A stretch of 64,000 nt of DNA, taken from assembly GCF_026341855.1 (NCBI RefSeq), contig NZ_JAPENW010000001.1:5075001-5139000 (forward strand). Direction: 5' to 3'. The stretch is from Streptomyces sp. NBC_00568. Its GTDB lineage: Bacteria; Actinomycetota; Actinomycetes; Streptomycetales; Streptomycetaceae. The notes under the pieces are model-generated. The model saw nothing but the letters and a program-made list of their open reading frames with translations, was not told the origin of the DNA and searched no databases. A program made the position numbers and the translations under genes. Each line of letters starts with the position of its first letter. Position 1 is the first letter of the stretch. This document shows positions 7,971-16,864 of this stretch, piece after piece.

Positions 7971-8011
7971 ATTGGTGTTACCAGTACGTGACTGAGCGGT
8001 CAAACACCAAT
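7971..8011 (-). promoter_or_regulatory. Promoter overlapped by a 9-bp inverted repeat
   Basis: On the minus strand TTGACC (7998-8003) is followed after exactly 17 bases by TAACAC (7975-7980), a plausible vegetative promoter for the 65-aa gene. Arms ATTGGTGTT (7971-7979) and AACACCAAT (8003-8011) form a perfect inverted repeat that covers the -10 and abuts the -35. This could be a repressor site. The regulator is unknown. Confidence 0.55.
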
Positions 8012-8135
8012 GAAGCCTTGATACCGCGGGTCCTTTTCCTGGCGCGCTCCTGACGGCGCGTTCAGCTGCGGGGATGCCGCGGGGGGTGTGAACGGCCGGT
8101 TGTGAAGGGCGAGTTGCTTGTGCCCGGATTCACAC

Positions 8136-8166
8136 GAAAGCGGTGGCACTGAGTGCCACCGCTTTC
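8136..8166 (-). terminator. lipA terminator
   Basis: A 15-bp perfect stem (GAAAGCGGTGGCACT at 8136-8150 with 8152-8166). It lies about 30 bases beyond the lipA stop codon on the minus strand. Confidence 0.8.
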
Positions 8167-8194
8167 CTTTCGCAACGTGCGCCGTCCGGAGTAC

Positions 8195-9160
8195 TCAGAC
8201 CGCCTGGGAGGCGACGTACGCGCCGCGCTTCTCGACGGCCATCTGGTACAGGCGGCCGGCCCGGTACGAGGAGCGGACCAGCGGGCCCGACATGACGCCG
8301 GAGAAGCCGATCTCCTCGGCCTCCTCCTTCAGTTCCACGAACTCGTGCGGCTTGACCCAGCGCTCCACGGGGTGGTGGCGCACGGAGGGGCGCAGGTACT
8401 GCGTGATCGTGATGAGCTCGCAGCCCGCGTCGTGCAGCTGCTGGAGCGCCTCGCTGACCTCTTCGCGGGTCTCGCCCATGCCGAGGATCAGGTTCGACTT
8501 CGTGACCAGACCGTAGTCACGGGCCTCGGTGATGACCTTGAGGGAGCGCTCGTAGCGGAAGCCCGGACGGATGCGCTTGAAGATCCGCGGGACCGTCTCG
8601 ACGTTGTGCGCGAAGACCTCGGGGCGCGAGGAGAAGACCTCGGCGAGCTGCTCGGGCTCGGCGTTGAAGTCCGGGGCGAGCAGTTCGACCTTGGTGCGGC
8701 CGGCCTCGCGGCCCGCCGTCTGGGCGTGGATCTGGCGGACCGTCTCGGCGTACAGCCAGGCACCGCCGTCCTCCAGGTCGTCGCGGGCGACGCCGGTGAT
8801 GGTGGCGTAGTTCAGGTCCATCGTGACGACGGACTCACCGACGCGGCGCGGCTCGTCGCGGTCCAGCGCTTCGGGCTTGCCGGTGTCGATCTGGCAGAAG
8901 TCGCAGCGCCGCGTGCACTGGTCACCGCCGATGAGGAAGGTGGCCTCGCGGTCTTCCCAGCACTCGTAGATGTTGGGACAGCCGGCCTCCTGGCAGACCG
9001 TGTGCAGGCCCTCGCCCTTCACGAGTGCCTGCATCTTCGTGTACTCGGGGCCCATCTTCGCCCGGGTCTTGATCCACTCGGGCTTGCGCTCGATGGGGGT
9101 CTGGCTGTTCCGGACCTCCAGGCGCAGCATCTTGCGTCCGTCGGGTGCGACTGCGGACAC
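8195..9160 (-). CDS. lipA: Lipoyl synthase
   Basis: A 321-residue radical-SAM enzyme that inserts two sulfurs into protein-bound octanoyl groups to make lipoyl cofactor. The auxiliary cluster motif CQEAGCPNIYEC and the radical-SAM motif CTRRCDFC are both intact. The C-terminal SSYRAG serine that completes the auxiliary cluster is present. The GTG at 9158-9160 (VSAVAPDGRKM) follows GGGAG and fits the family start. An upstream in-frame ATG is less likely. It lies downstream of lipB on the same strand. Its products activate the E2 subunit encoded at 24.9 kb. Confidence 0.97.
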   Translation of the reverse strand: MSAVAPDGRKMLRLEVRNSQTPIERKPEWIKTRAKMGPEYTKMQALVKGEGLHTVCQEAGCPNIYECWEDREATFLIGGDQCTRRCDFCQIDTGKPEALDRDEPRRVGESVVTMDLNYATITGVARDDLEDGGAWLYAETVRQIHAQTAGREAGRTKVELLAPDFNAEPEQLAEVFSSRPEVFAHNVETVPRIFKRIRPGFRYERSLKVITEARDYGLVTKSNLILGMGETREEVSEALQQLHDAGCELITITQYLRPSVRHHPVERWVKPHEFVELKEEAEEIGFSGVMSGPLVRSSYRAGRLYQMAVEKRGAYVASQAV

Positions 9161-9292
9161 ATCGGCTCCCTGTAACTTCGATTCTTCGGCGTACACCAGA
9201 GTACGCCCGTACGGTTCTCGGCCCCCGAGGTGGGCAACCTTCGGGAGCAGGGGTGCATTCCCGTGGGGTTCCCGCCGTGGGGGGTGCGGGCT

Positions 9293-10099
9293 CTAGGCCG
9301 GCGCGCGTTCCACGATCCGCGGCTTCAGGTCCGCGTGCTCGAGGATGTCCCTGAGGTGCTTCTCGGCCACCGGGAGGACCTCGGCGATGGTCACGTCGCG
9401 GCCCAGCTCGCCCGCGATCGAGGCGACGCCGGCGTCGCGGATGCCGCAGGGGATGATCCGGTCGAACCAGGCGTTGTCCGGGTTCACGTTCAGGGCGAAG
9501 CCGTGCATGGTGACGCCCTTGGCCACGCGGATGCCGATCGCGGCGATCTTGCGGTCCTCACGGCGCTGGCCCGCGTTGGACGGGGCGTACTCCGGGCCGT
9601 TGAGCCGCGGGTCGAACTCCTCGTCCTGGAGCCGCGGGTCGAAGTCGAGGGACAAGCCCCCGAGCGCGGACCGCTGTTCGGCGGGGTCCTTGGTGTCACC
9701 GAGGATCCAGACGCCGCTGCGGCCCTCGACACGGCTCGTCTCCAGGCCGAAGTCCGCACACGTACGGATAAGCGCGTCTTCCAGCCGGCGTACATGTGCT
9801 ACGACGTCCACCGGGCGCGGGAGCTTCTGGATGGGGTAGCCGACCAGCTGGCCCGGACCGTGCCAGGTGATCTTGCCGCCGCGGTCCACGTCGATGACCG
9901 GCGTGCCGTCCAGGGGCCGCTCGTTGTCCGCGGTGCGCCGGCCGGCGGTGTACACCGGCGGGTGCTCCAGGAGCAGACAGGTGTCGGGGACCTCGTCCAG
10001 GAACCGGGCGGCGTGAACGCGGCGCTGCTCGTCCCACGCCTCCTGGTACTCGACGGCCTCGGCACCGAATCCCATGCGGACGAACCGCAACTCACTCAC
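9293..10099 (-). CDS. lipB: Octanoyl-ACP:protein octanoyltransferase
   Basis: A 268-residue protein that transfers octanoyl from ACP to lipoyl domains, the step before LipA. Conserved parts are EHPPVYTAGRR, the KITWHGPGQLVGYP core, RKIAAIG with the catalytic lysine and PCGIRD with the catalytic cysteine. Between WILGDTK and RKIAAIG there is an insertion of about 45 residues containing a repeated FDPRL motif that is absent from the shorter enterobacterial enzyme. The GTG start (VSELRFVRM) is preceded by GAGGGAGGCG. The gap to lipA is 132 bases, so they are likely cotranscribed. Confidence 0.95.
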   Translation of the reverse strand: MSELRFVRMGFGAEAVEYQEAWDEQRRVHAARFLDEVPDTCLLLEHPPVYTAGRRTADNERPLDGTPVIDVDRGGKITWHGPGQLVGYPIQKLPRPVDVVAHVRRLEDALIRTCADFGLETSRVEGRSGVWILGDTKDPAEQRSALGGLSLDFDPRLQDEEFDPRLNGPEYAPSNAGQRREDRKIAAIGIRVAKGVTMHGFALNVNPDNAWFDRIIPCGIRDAGVASIAGELGRDVTIAEVLPVAEKHLRDILEHADLKPRIVERAPA

Positions 10100-10430
10100 G
10101 GCAAGCGCCTCCCTCGAAGCTTCCTCGGGCACGTGGTGGTCCCCGTGCGGGGCGCGCGGAAGAACCTTTCGTCAGGTACGTAACGCGCCCACGCCACTGT
10201 ACGTCCGTCCGATACGCGTCAGCCCGACGGCTAATCCTCACACGATCGGATGAATGAATGCCGAAGCGTGCGATGGCGTGCTCACTCTCCGCTACATTCG
10301 CGCCGTTCACGAGGCCATAAGGGCTGCTCACAGGCAATCCGGGCACCAGGCGTCCTCGGGGGAGGCGAAAGCACGTTCCACGCTGCCCCGAGGCCCCTGG
10401 GAGACCCGAAGGCAGGAGACCGCACCGCAG
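10100..10430. other. Divergent intergenic region
   Basis: This 331-base spacer separates lipB from the divergent NsdA-like regulator gene. It has a less GC-rich part around 10230-10320 likely to hold promoters, but I could not assign clear -35/-10 pairs. A GGCAGGAG ribosome binding site for the regulator lies just before 10431. No small gene is supported. Confidence 0.4.
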
Positions 10431-11906
10431 ATGACGGAACGACCCGCGCAGCGCACGCCCAATCGACAGCTCGCCGCGCTCATCGCAGAAGCGGGGTTCT
10501 CCAACGCAGGTCTCGCCCGTCGCGTGGACCAGCTCGGGCTCGAACACGGACTGGACCTGAGATACGACAAGACATCCGTGACCCGGTGGCTGCGGGGCCA
10601 GCAGCCCCGCGGGACCACTCCGGCGCTCATCGCCGAGGTCTTCACCCGCCGCCTCGGCCGGCGCCTGAGCGCGCAGGACCTCGGGCTCGACGCCTGCGCG
10701 CCCGTGTACGCGGGGCTGGAGTTCGCCGCGACCCCCGAGGAGGCCGTGGACATCGTCAGCGGCCTGTGGCGCAAGGATTCCGGCAGCCACGCCGAGCTCC
10801 GCAAGATCGCCTTCACCCCGGCCGGACTCGTGGTGCCCAGCCGGGACTGGCTGATCGGCCGGGCCGACGACCGGGTCGCCCGCGGCGACCAGCCCTCCCG
10901 TGTGCCGGCCCAGGGCCGCCCGGCGTCGCCCAAGCTCACGGGGCCGCCCGAACCGGGCGGCCCCGCGTCCCGGCAGCGCGGCCGGACCGAGCGGGGCCCC
11001 GGCCAGCGGGTCACCGGCGGGGACATCGCCGCGCTCCGCTCGGTCGGCGAGCTCTTCCGCGCCCTCGACCACGCCTACGGCGGCGGCCACGCCCGCCAGG
11101 CGCTCGTCCGCTATCTGGAGCACGAGGCCGAGCCGATGCTGCGTGGCGTGTACGGCGAGCAGACCGGCCGGCACCTGTTCGCGGCCGCCGCCGACCTCAC
11201 GCGGCTGGCCGGCTGGACGTCGTACGACATCGGCGCGCACGGACTCGCGCAGCGGTACTTCGTCCAGGCGCTGCGGCTGGCGCAGGCCGCGGGCGACCGG
11301 GTGTACGGCTCCTACGTGCTCATCACGATGAGCCGGCAGGCCGTCTACCTCGGGCACGGGCGTGAGGCCGTGCAGCTCGCGCGGGTCGCCCAGCAGGGCC
11401 TCGGCTCGGGGGGCCCGCACGTGGTGCAGGCGCTGCTGCACGCCGTCGAGGCGCGCGGCCACGGGGTGCTCGGCGAGGTGCGGGCCTGCACGGCCTCCCT
11501 GGTCCGGGCCGAGCGCGCGCTGGAGGCGTCCCGGACCGGCGACGAGGTCCCGCACTGGGCCCGGTTCTTCGACGAGGCGCAGCTCGCCGACGAGTTCGGG
11601 CACTGCCACCGGGACCTTCAGCAGTTCCGGGCCGCGGCGCAGCACGCCGAACGCTCGCTGCAGCTGCGGGCGCCCGGCTATGCCCGCAGCCGGCTGTTCT
11701 GCCGGGTGGTGCTCGCCACGGCACGGCTCGGGCTCGGCGAGCTCGACCAGGCCTGTCTGCTGGGCGCGGAGGCCGCGGGGCAGGCGGCCGAGATGCGGTC
11801 GGCGCGGGCCGTCGAGTACGTACGGGACTTCGAGAAGCGGCTCGAACCGTACAGGGACGCCGCACCCGTCCGCGGCTACCGGGACAAGGTGGCCGCGCTG
11901 AGCTGA
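10431..11906 (+). CDS. NsdA-like regulator with helix-turn-helix and TPR-like region
   Basis: A 491-residue protein. The N-terminal region (about residues 10-85: NRQLAALIAEAGFSNAGLAR ... TSVTRWLRGQQPRG ... IAEVFTRRLGRRL) looks like a Streptomyces-type Xre helix-turn-helix. A Gly/Pro/Arg-rich linker follows. The large helical C-terminal half (repeated ALRLAQAAGD, EAVQLARVAQQG and AAQHAERSLQLR motifs) looks TPR-like. This is the architecture of the NsdA family of Streptomyces negative regulators of differentiation and antibiotic production. The family assignment is from pattern memory. GGCAGGAG precedes the ATG at a good distance. Confidence 0.75.
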   Translation: MTERPAQRTPNRQLAALIAEAGFSNAGLARRVDQLGLEHGLDLRYDKTSVTRWLRGQQPRGTTPALIAEVFTRRLGRRLSAQDLGLDACAPVYAGLEFAATPEEAVDIVSGLWRKDSGSHAELRKIAFTPAGLVVPSRDWLIGRADDRVARGDQPSRVPAQGRPASPKLTGPPEPGGPASRQRGRTERGPGQRVTGGDIAALRSVGELFRALDHAYGGGHARQALVRYLEHEAEPMLRGVYGEQTGRHLFAAAADLTRLAGWTSYDIGAHGLAQRYFVQALRLAQAAGDRVYGSYVLITMSRQAVYLGHGREAVQLARVAQQGLGSGGPHVVQALLHAVEARGHGVLGEVRACTASLVRAERALEASRTGDEVPHWARFFDEAQLADEFGHCHRDLQQFRAAAQHAERSLQLRAPGYARSRLFCRVVLATARLGLGELDQACLLGAEAAGQAAEMRSARAVEYVRDFEKRLEPYRDAAPVRGYRDKVAALS

Positions 11907-12278
11907 GCGGGAGTCCGGGATCGTCCCCGGCCTCCGGCCTGGGGTGCCGGAGGCCGGGAAGTCCGGATCCCCGGCCGGGGGGGCGGGGCCCGCCGCGGGG
12001 GCCCCGCTCCCGGGTGTGGGGAGTTGGGTCGGTCGGCGGGGGTTCGGCTCCTCGGGTGTGGGGAGTTGGGTCGGTCGGCGGGGGTTCGACATCCCCGGAT
12101 GTGTGGAGCCTGGTCCGGTCGCGGAGGGCTCGGCTCCTCGGGTGCGGGGAGCCGGAACCCTCCGCGGAGGGCTCGGCCCCCCCGCGGGGGAGCACGGTCC
12201 GGCCGCTGGGGGCGCGGTCCGCGGTCCCTCCTGAGTGGGGTCCGCCGTCCGCGTCCTGCCGGCGGCCCGGGCCCCGGG
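11907..12278. repeat. Intergenic minisatellite, about 42-bp unit
   Basis: The 372-base spacer between convergent genes is GC-rich and repetitive. Units begin at 12011 and 12053 and are identical for about 36 bases (GGTGTGGGGAGTTGGGTCGG and onward). A degenerate third copy starts near 12095 and a fourth near 12139 (GGTGCGGGGAGCC). No gene is convincing here; open frames through it follow from base composition. Confidence 0.75.
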
Positions 12279-13670
12279 TCAGGCGGCCGCGGACTCCAGA
12301 TGCTCCGCCAGGGGGACCGGGCGGACGTCCAGGTCCGTCAGGAGGGCGTGGGCGGCCCGCCGGGCCGAGTGCAGCGCGCCCTGCACCGTGCTGGTGTCCC
12401 GGTGGTCGCCGCACACGTACAGGCCCGCGAGCAGCCGTACCGGACGGCGTGGGTCGTGCGGTGGCGGCATCGCCGGTACGGCCTCGGGTTCGTGATGCAC
12501 CGCCAGCAGTTCCCAGCGGGTCGTCGACGTCCCGTAGAGGCGGGCCAGTTGGGCGCGGACCATCGCGTCCAGGTGGGCGGCGGCGGGCGGTGTGCCGAGC
12601 ACGGTCGAGGAGATCAGGGCGCGGCCCGCAGGTGCCCGGGTGGGGTCGACCTGACTGACGACCGCCGTGTGCGCCACCGGACCGCTGCGGTCGGCGTCCA
12701 GGAGCAGCGCCGGGTCGGCGAGCGGGGGTTCGTCCGTGGTGTGGTGCAGGACGGTCACCGGATGGAAGGCGGGGACGTGCAGCCCGGGCAGGAACTGGGC
12801 GGCGGCCCGCGCCCCGGTCGCCAACAGGATGGCCCGGCAGCGGAGTTCGCCGTGGTCCTTCGTCGTCACGCTGGTCGTGGAGACGGCGGTGACCTCGACG
12901 CCCGTGTGCACGGTGCCCGGTGGAAGGGCGGCCGCGAGCAGTTCGGGGAGCGCGTCCGCGCCGCCCTCGGGCAGACACAGCCGGCCCGTCGCGAACGAGT
13001 GCAGCGCGAGATCGGCGCACCGGCTCGACGTCCGCAGCGCCGGGTCGCACAGCAGGGCCGCGAGGAGGGGGCGCAGAAAGGTGTCGACCGTACGGGCCGG
13101 GAGGCCCCGAGAGGTCAGCGCCCGCTCCACGGGGAGGTCCGGGCGGGCGAGCAGACGCTCCGGCGGAGTGCCGGCGAGACGCGCGAGGGCCGTGGCCAGA
13201 CGGGACTGGTCGAGGGGGCCGCCGAGCGGTCCGGGGCGGGTGGTTCCGCGCGCGGGGCGGGCCAGCGGAAGCCGGGGGGCGCTTGCGAGGGCGCGCGCTG
13301 TGGTGAGTGCGCCCCTCGCGCTCCGGGGGGTGCTCGGCGCGCCCGCGTGATGGTGCCGGCCGTCGCTGTGCAGCAGCACGCCCGGGGAGAACGGGCGCAG
13401 GGCCAGGACGTCCAGGCCCGGGGTGTGGCGCAGTTCCGGGTACGAGGTGGACAGGAGCCGGCCGAGCCGGTCCAGCCGGAAGCCGTCGACTTTCTCCGTG
13501 GACATACGGCCGCCCACATGAGGGGCGGCCTCCAGGACGGCGGTCCTCAGCCCCGCCCCGGTCAGATGCCGTGCGGCCGCGAGACCGGCGACACCGGCTC
13601 CTACGACGACGACGTCCACGTCTTCCGCGATCTCCGCCATGTGCGCGGCTTGGCGTGCGGGCTCTAGCAC
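12279..13670 (-). CDS. FAD-dependent amine oxidase-like oxidoreductase
   Basis: A 463-residue flavoprotein with an N-terminal dinucleotide-binding fold (VVVVGAGVAGLAAARHLTGAG, then AVLEAAPHVGGRM). The C-terminal FAD-contacting segment (LYVCGDHRDTSTVQGALHSARRAA) is typical of amine oxidase, protoporphyrinogen oxidase and phytoene desaturase-like enzymes. Substrate unknown. The GTG at 13670 follows GAGGAGGGG. An in-frame ATG at 13640 (MAEIAEDV) is the alternative. The long upstream open frame is composition-driven. The gene sits 230 bases downstream of the epimerase gene on the same strand. Confidence 0.85.
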   Translation of the reverse strand: MLEPARQAAHMAEIAEDVDVVVVGAGVAGLAAARHLTGAGLRTAVLEAAPHVGGRMSTEKVDGFRLDRLGRLLSTSYPELRHTPGLDVLALRPFSPGVLLHSDGRHHHAGAPSTPRSARGALTTARALASAPRLPLARPARGTTRPGPLGGPLDQSRLATALARLAGTPPERLLARPDLPVERALTSRGLPARTVDTFLRPLLAALLCDPALRTSSRCADLALHSFATGRLCLPEGGADALPELLAAALPPGTVHTGVEVTAVSTTSVTTKDHGELRCRAILLATGARAAAQFLPGLHVPAFHPVTVLHHTTDEPPLADPALLLDADRSGPVAHTAVVSQVDPTRAPAGRALISSTVLGTPPAAAHLDAMVRAQLARLYGTSTTRWELLAVHHEPEAVPAMPPPHDPRRPVRLLAGLYVCGDHRDTSTVQGALHSARRAAHALLTDLDVRPVPLAEHLESAAA

Positions 13671-13900
13671 GTGCCCCTCCTCGAGGTTGCGCGGGCCGGT
13701 GGGGACGTCATGCCCCCAACACGCTTCAGGGATACCCGAGTTCGGATCGAGGGTGCGAGGTGCGGGCGTACGGGGGAAGCCGCGCGGATGCCGTGCACGG
13801 GGGCATGGGGGGTGCATGTGCCACCCCGGCGGAGCGGGGCGGGACCCGCCGGGGGGCGGAACGCCCGGCGGGGGAGGCGGACGTGGCGTGGCGCCCCTTC

Positions 13901-14818
13901 TCAGTCCAGCGCGGCCCGCAACGCCCCCTCGATCGAGGGGAACGCGAAGGTGAAGCCCGATTCCAGGAGGCGGGTGGGCAGGACGCGCTGGCTGCCCAGG
14001 ATGTCCTCGGCCATGTCGCCGAGCGCGAGGCGCAGGAGCGGGGCGGGAGTGGCGAGGAGGGTCGGGCGGCGCAGGACACGGCCCATCGCCTCGGTGATCT
14101 CGCGGTTGGTCAGCGGGTCGGGGGCGGTCAGGTTCACCGGGCCGGAGACGGACTCCGTGTCGATGAGATGCCGGATCGCGGCCACCTCGTCGTGCAGCGC
14201 GATATAGCTCCAGTACTGGCGCCCGTCCCCCATCCGCCCCCCGACGCCCGCCCGGAACAGCGGGAACAGCTTGGCCCAGGCCCCGCCCTCGCGGGACACC
14301 ACGAGCCCGGTCCGGGGCAGCACCGTGCGCACCCCCGCCTCCTGCGCGGGAGCCGTCGCCTCCTCCCACTCCACGCAGACGGACGGCAGGAACCCGTCAC
14401 CGGGCGGCGCCGACTCGTCCACCGCGCGGCCGCCCGTGTCTCCGTAGAACCCGATCGCGCTCCCGTTGACGAAGACCCGCGGCGGTTCGTCGAGCGACGC
14501 CACCGCCTCCGCGAGCGTCGCCGTCCCGAGCACCCGGCTGTCCCGGATCTTTCGCTTGTACGTCGCCGTCCAGGGCCGCGCGGCGACCGGGGCCCCCGCC
14601 AGATTGACCACCGCGGTACATCCGAGGAGCCCCACGGCGTCGATCCGCTGCCGCTGCGGGTCCCATCGGACCTCGTCCCGCGAGCGCGGCTCACGGCGCA
14701 CGAGCCGGACCACCTCGTGTCCGTCCGCGCTCAGGGAGCGCGCCAGCGCGGAGCCGATCAGGCCGGACGCGCCGGCGATCACGATGCGGGAACCCGGGGG
14801 CAGCGGTGAATCGCTCAT
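13901..14818 (-). CDS. TIGR01777-type NAD-dependent epimerase/SDR protein
   Basis: A 305-residue extended short-chain dehydrogenase-like protein. IVIAGASGLIGSALARSLSADG is the nucleotide-binding motif. NLAGAPVAARPW and FVNGSAIGFYGDTGGRAVDE are characteristic of the TIGR01777 (YfcH-like) family, and the C-terminal DUF1731 part includes LGSQRVLPTRLLESGF. The biochemical substrate of this family is not established. It is divergent from the GNAT gene, about 70 bases away. Confidence 0.9.
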   Translation of the reverse strand: MSDSPLPPGSRIVIAGASGLIGSALARSLSADGHEVVRLVRREPRSRDEVRWDPQRQRIDAVGLLGCTAVVNLAGAPVAARPWTATYKRKIRDSRVLGTATLAEAVASLDEPPRVFVNGSAIGFYGDTGGRAVDESAPPGDGFLPSVCVEWEEATAPAQEAGVRTVLPRTGLVVSREGGAWAKLFPLFRAGVGGRMGDGRQYWSYIALHDEVAAIRHLIDTESVSGPVNLTAPDPLTNREITEAMGRVLRRPTLLATPAPLLRLALGDMAEDILGSQRVLPTRLLESGFTFAFPSIEGALRAALD

Positions 14819-14890
14819 GGGTCCATCCTGCCCGCGCGGCCGCGGACTTCACGGAACGCCCCTCAGCGCGGCGGCCGTACAGTGATCGGC

Positions 14891-15382
14891 ATGTCAGCTG
14901 TTCCCCGCATACGCGCCGCCACCCTCGACGACGAGGACGTGCTCGGCCGGCTCGACCGCGACACCTGGTCCACGCTGCACGCCGTCATGCCCCGCCCCCG
15001 GCCGCCGTACGAGCCCTTCTACAGTGAGCGGTTCGGTCCGCGGGACCATTTCGTCGCCGAGCTCGACGGCCGGCTGGTGGGATACATCCGGCTGGGCTTC
15101 CCGACCCCGCTCGCCTGCAACGCGCACGTCCGCCAGATCCTCGGACTCGCCGTCGCCGACGAGGCGCGCGGCGCCGGGGTGGGCCGCGCGCTGCTGCGGG
15201 CGGTGTGCGAGGAGGCCCGCCGTCAGGGCGCCCGGCGCATCACGCTGCGCGTGCTCGGCCACAACACCCCGGCGCGCGGGCTGTACGAGTCCGAGGGGTT
15301 CGTCGTCGAGGGGATCCTGCCCGGGGAGTTCCTGCTGGACGGCGCGTACGTGGACGACGTCCTGATGGGCCGCGCCCTCTGA
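14891..15382 (+). CDS. GNAT-family N-acetyltransferase
   Basis: A 163-residue acetyltransferase. The acetyl-CoA binding motif A is clear (ILGLAVADEARGAGVGRALLRAVCEEA), followed by RITLRVLGHNTPARGLYESEGF and a C-terminal LDGAYVDDVLMGR strand. The substrate cannot be read from the sequence; the end resembles RimI/ribosomal-type acetyltransferases. I chose the ATG at 14891 (MSAVPRIRAA); a GTG three codons upstream is possible. There is no strong ribosome binding site, so the message may be nearly leaderless. Confidence 0.85.
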   Translation: MSAVPRIRAATLDDEDVLGRLDRDTWSTLHAVMPRPRPPYEPFYSERFGPRDHFVAELDGRLVGYIRLGFPTPLACNAHVRQILGLAVADEARGAGVGRALLRAVCEEARRQGARRITLRVLGHNTPARGLYESEGFVVEGILPGEFLLDGAYVDDVLMGRAL

Positions 15383-15491
15383 ACACGAGCCGGGCACCCC
15401 GGCGGGCGCGTCGAGGCACCGGCATCCCGAGCCGGGGCCGGGACCGGCATCCCCGGGCCGGGGCCGGGGCCGGTGTTCCCGGGGCGCGGGG
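15383..15491. repeat. Short GC-rich direct repeats
   Basis: This spacer between convergent genes holds imperfect copies of a CCGGCATCCCCGGGCCGGGG-like unit at about 15418-15480. Possible terminator function through self-complementarity; nothing coding is seen. Confidence 0.45.
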
Positions 15492-16676
15492 TCAGGAGGT
15501 GACGAGGTCGCCCGTGTCGACGCGGGCCGTGGCGTGTGCCGCCTTCCGGGCGTCGCCCGCGACCTCGCGCGCGGTCAGGACGTAGCCCGTCTCGCTGTCC
15601 GAGGTCGAACGGGCGAAGACCACGCCGTACACCTTGCCGTCGGTGGTGAGGAGCGGGCCGCCGGAGTTGCCCGGGCGGACGGTCGAGCGGATCGAATAGA
15701 TCTCGCGGGTGACCGTCCCGGTGTTGTAGATGTTCTGGCCCGTCGCGTTGATGCGGTTCGCGACCGTGGCCGCCTGGAGATCGAGGCCGCCGTCCTGCGG
15801 GTAGCCGGCGACCACCGCGGCGTCGCCGCGGGAGGCGACGCCGTCGAAGGGAAGGGCGGGCGCCCGCAGACCCGGCACGTACAGGACGGCGACGTCCTTC
15901 TGCGGGTCGAAGAGCACCACCCGCGCCGGGTACGAGCGTCCGACCCCGCCCACCCGCACGGTCGGCCGGTCGATGCCCGCCACCACGTGCGCGTTGGTCA
16001 TCACGCGCCGGGAGGAGTAGACGAATCCGCTGCCCTCGCGCCCCTGGTTGCCCGAGACGCCCTCGACCTTCACGGTGCTCAGCTTGGCGGCGTTCGCCGC
16101 GGAGTCCGTCACGTTGTCCCCGGAGGGCTTGGCGACACCCGCCGTCGGTTCGTTCTCGAACGGGTTGAAGACCTGTGGGAAGCCCGCCTCGGTGAGCGCC
16201 GAGGTCGCACGCGAGAACCAGGTCGGCGTGGTCTCCGGCATCGTCTTCTGCACGGCGCCCAGCAGCGCCGAGTTGCGGATGGACTGCGTCACCACCGTGG
16301 ACGAGGACGCGCCGAGGACGCTCGCCGCCACCCAGGCCACCAGCAGCACGGCCAGCGTGTTCGCCGCGGCCCCGCCGATCCCGTCGGCCACCCGCAGCGG
16401 CCCCTGGTCCAGCTCGCGGCGCAGCTTCAGCGCCAGCCGCCCGGCCAGCTCGTGGCCCACCACGGCGGGCACCAGCACCGTGAGCACCGCCGTCACCGTC
16501 GCCGCCGGTGTCCCCGCCGTGACCAGGTCCATCATCCAGGGCAGCACCCATACGCCGATCACGGCGCCGCCCACGAAACCGGCCAGCGAGACACAGCCGG
16601 CGACCAGTCCACGGCGGTACCCGGACGCCGCGTAGACCAGGATCACCAGCATCAGCAGGAGGTCGAGCACGTCCAC
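15492..16676 (-). CDS. MarP-like membrane serine protease (CvpA + trypsin-like)
   Basis: A 394-residue protein. The first 120 residues form about four membrane helices of the CvpA/colicin V production type (MDVLDLLLMLVILVYAASGY onward). The extracytoplasmic part is a chymotrypsin-like protease with a complete triad: TNAHVV histidine, DPQKDVAVL aspartate and GNSGGPLL serine. This is the architecture of actinobacterial MarP, a periplasmic protease for acid and oxidative stress in mycobacteria. The GTG start is supported by AAAGGCGG. It is divergent from the PGRP amidase gene, which also acts on the cell wall; MarP in mycobacteria cleaves a cell-wall hydrolase. Confidence 0.92.
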   Translation of the reverse strand: MDVLDLLLMLVILVYAASGYRRGLVAGCVSLAGFVGGAVIGVWVLPWMMDLVTAGTPAATVTAVLTVLVPAVVGHELAGRLALKLRRELDQGPLRVADGIGGAAANTLAVLLVAWVAASVLGASSSTVVTQSIRNSALLGAVQKTMPETTPTWFSRATSALTEAGFPQVFNPFENEPTAGVAKPSGDNVTDSAANAAKLSTVKVEGVSGNQGREGSGFVYSSRRVMTNAHVVAGIDRPTVRVGGVGRSYPARVVLFDPQKDVAVLYVPGLRAPALPFDGVASRGDAAVVAGYPQDGGLDLQAATVANRINATGQNIYNTGTVTREIYSIRSTVRPGNSGGPLLTTDGKVYGVVFARSTSDSETGYVLTAREVAGDARKAAHATARVDTGDLVTS

Positions 16677-16864
16677 GGAGCCGCCTTTCTCTAGGGCCCC
16701 TTAGTACGCGCCGGGCGGGCCCAGTGATCAGCCACGCGCGTTCGGTGCCGCGGAAACGGCCACACACCCGTGGACCTGTAGAAACGTCCCGGACACGCAC
16801 GATGGTTCCACCAGGTGGCACACCACACATCGCGGCCCGCGCGGATCCGGGTCAGGGTGGCTCC

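Noticed and set aside
13671..14369. N-terminal extension of the FAD oxidoreductase (open frame up to 14369)
   Set aside because: The conserved dinucleotide-binding fold begins after 13640, GAGGAGGGG sits just before the GTG at 13670, and the extension is low-complexity and overlaps the epimerase gene.
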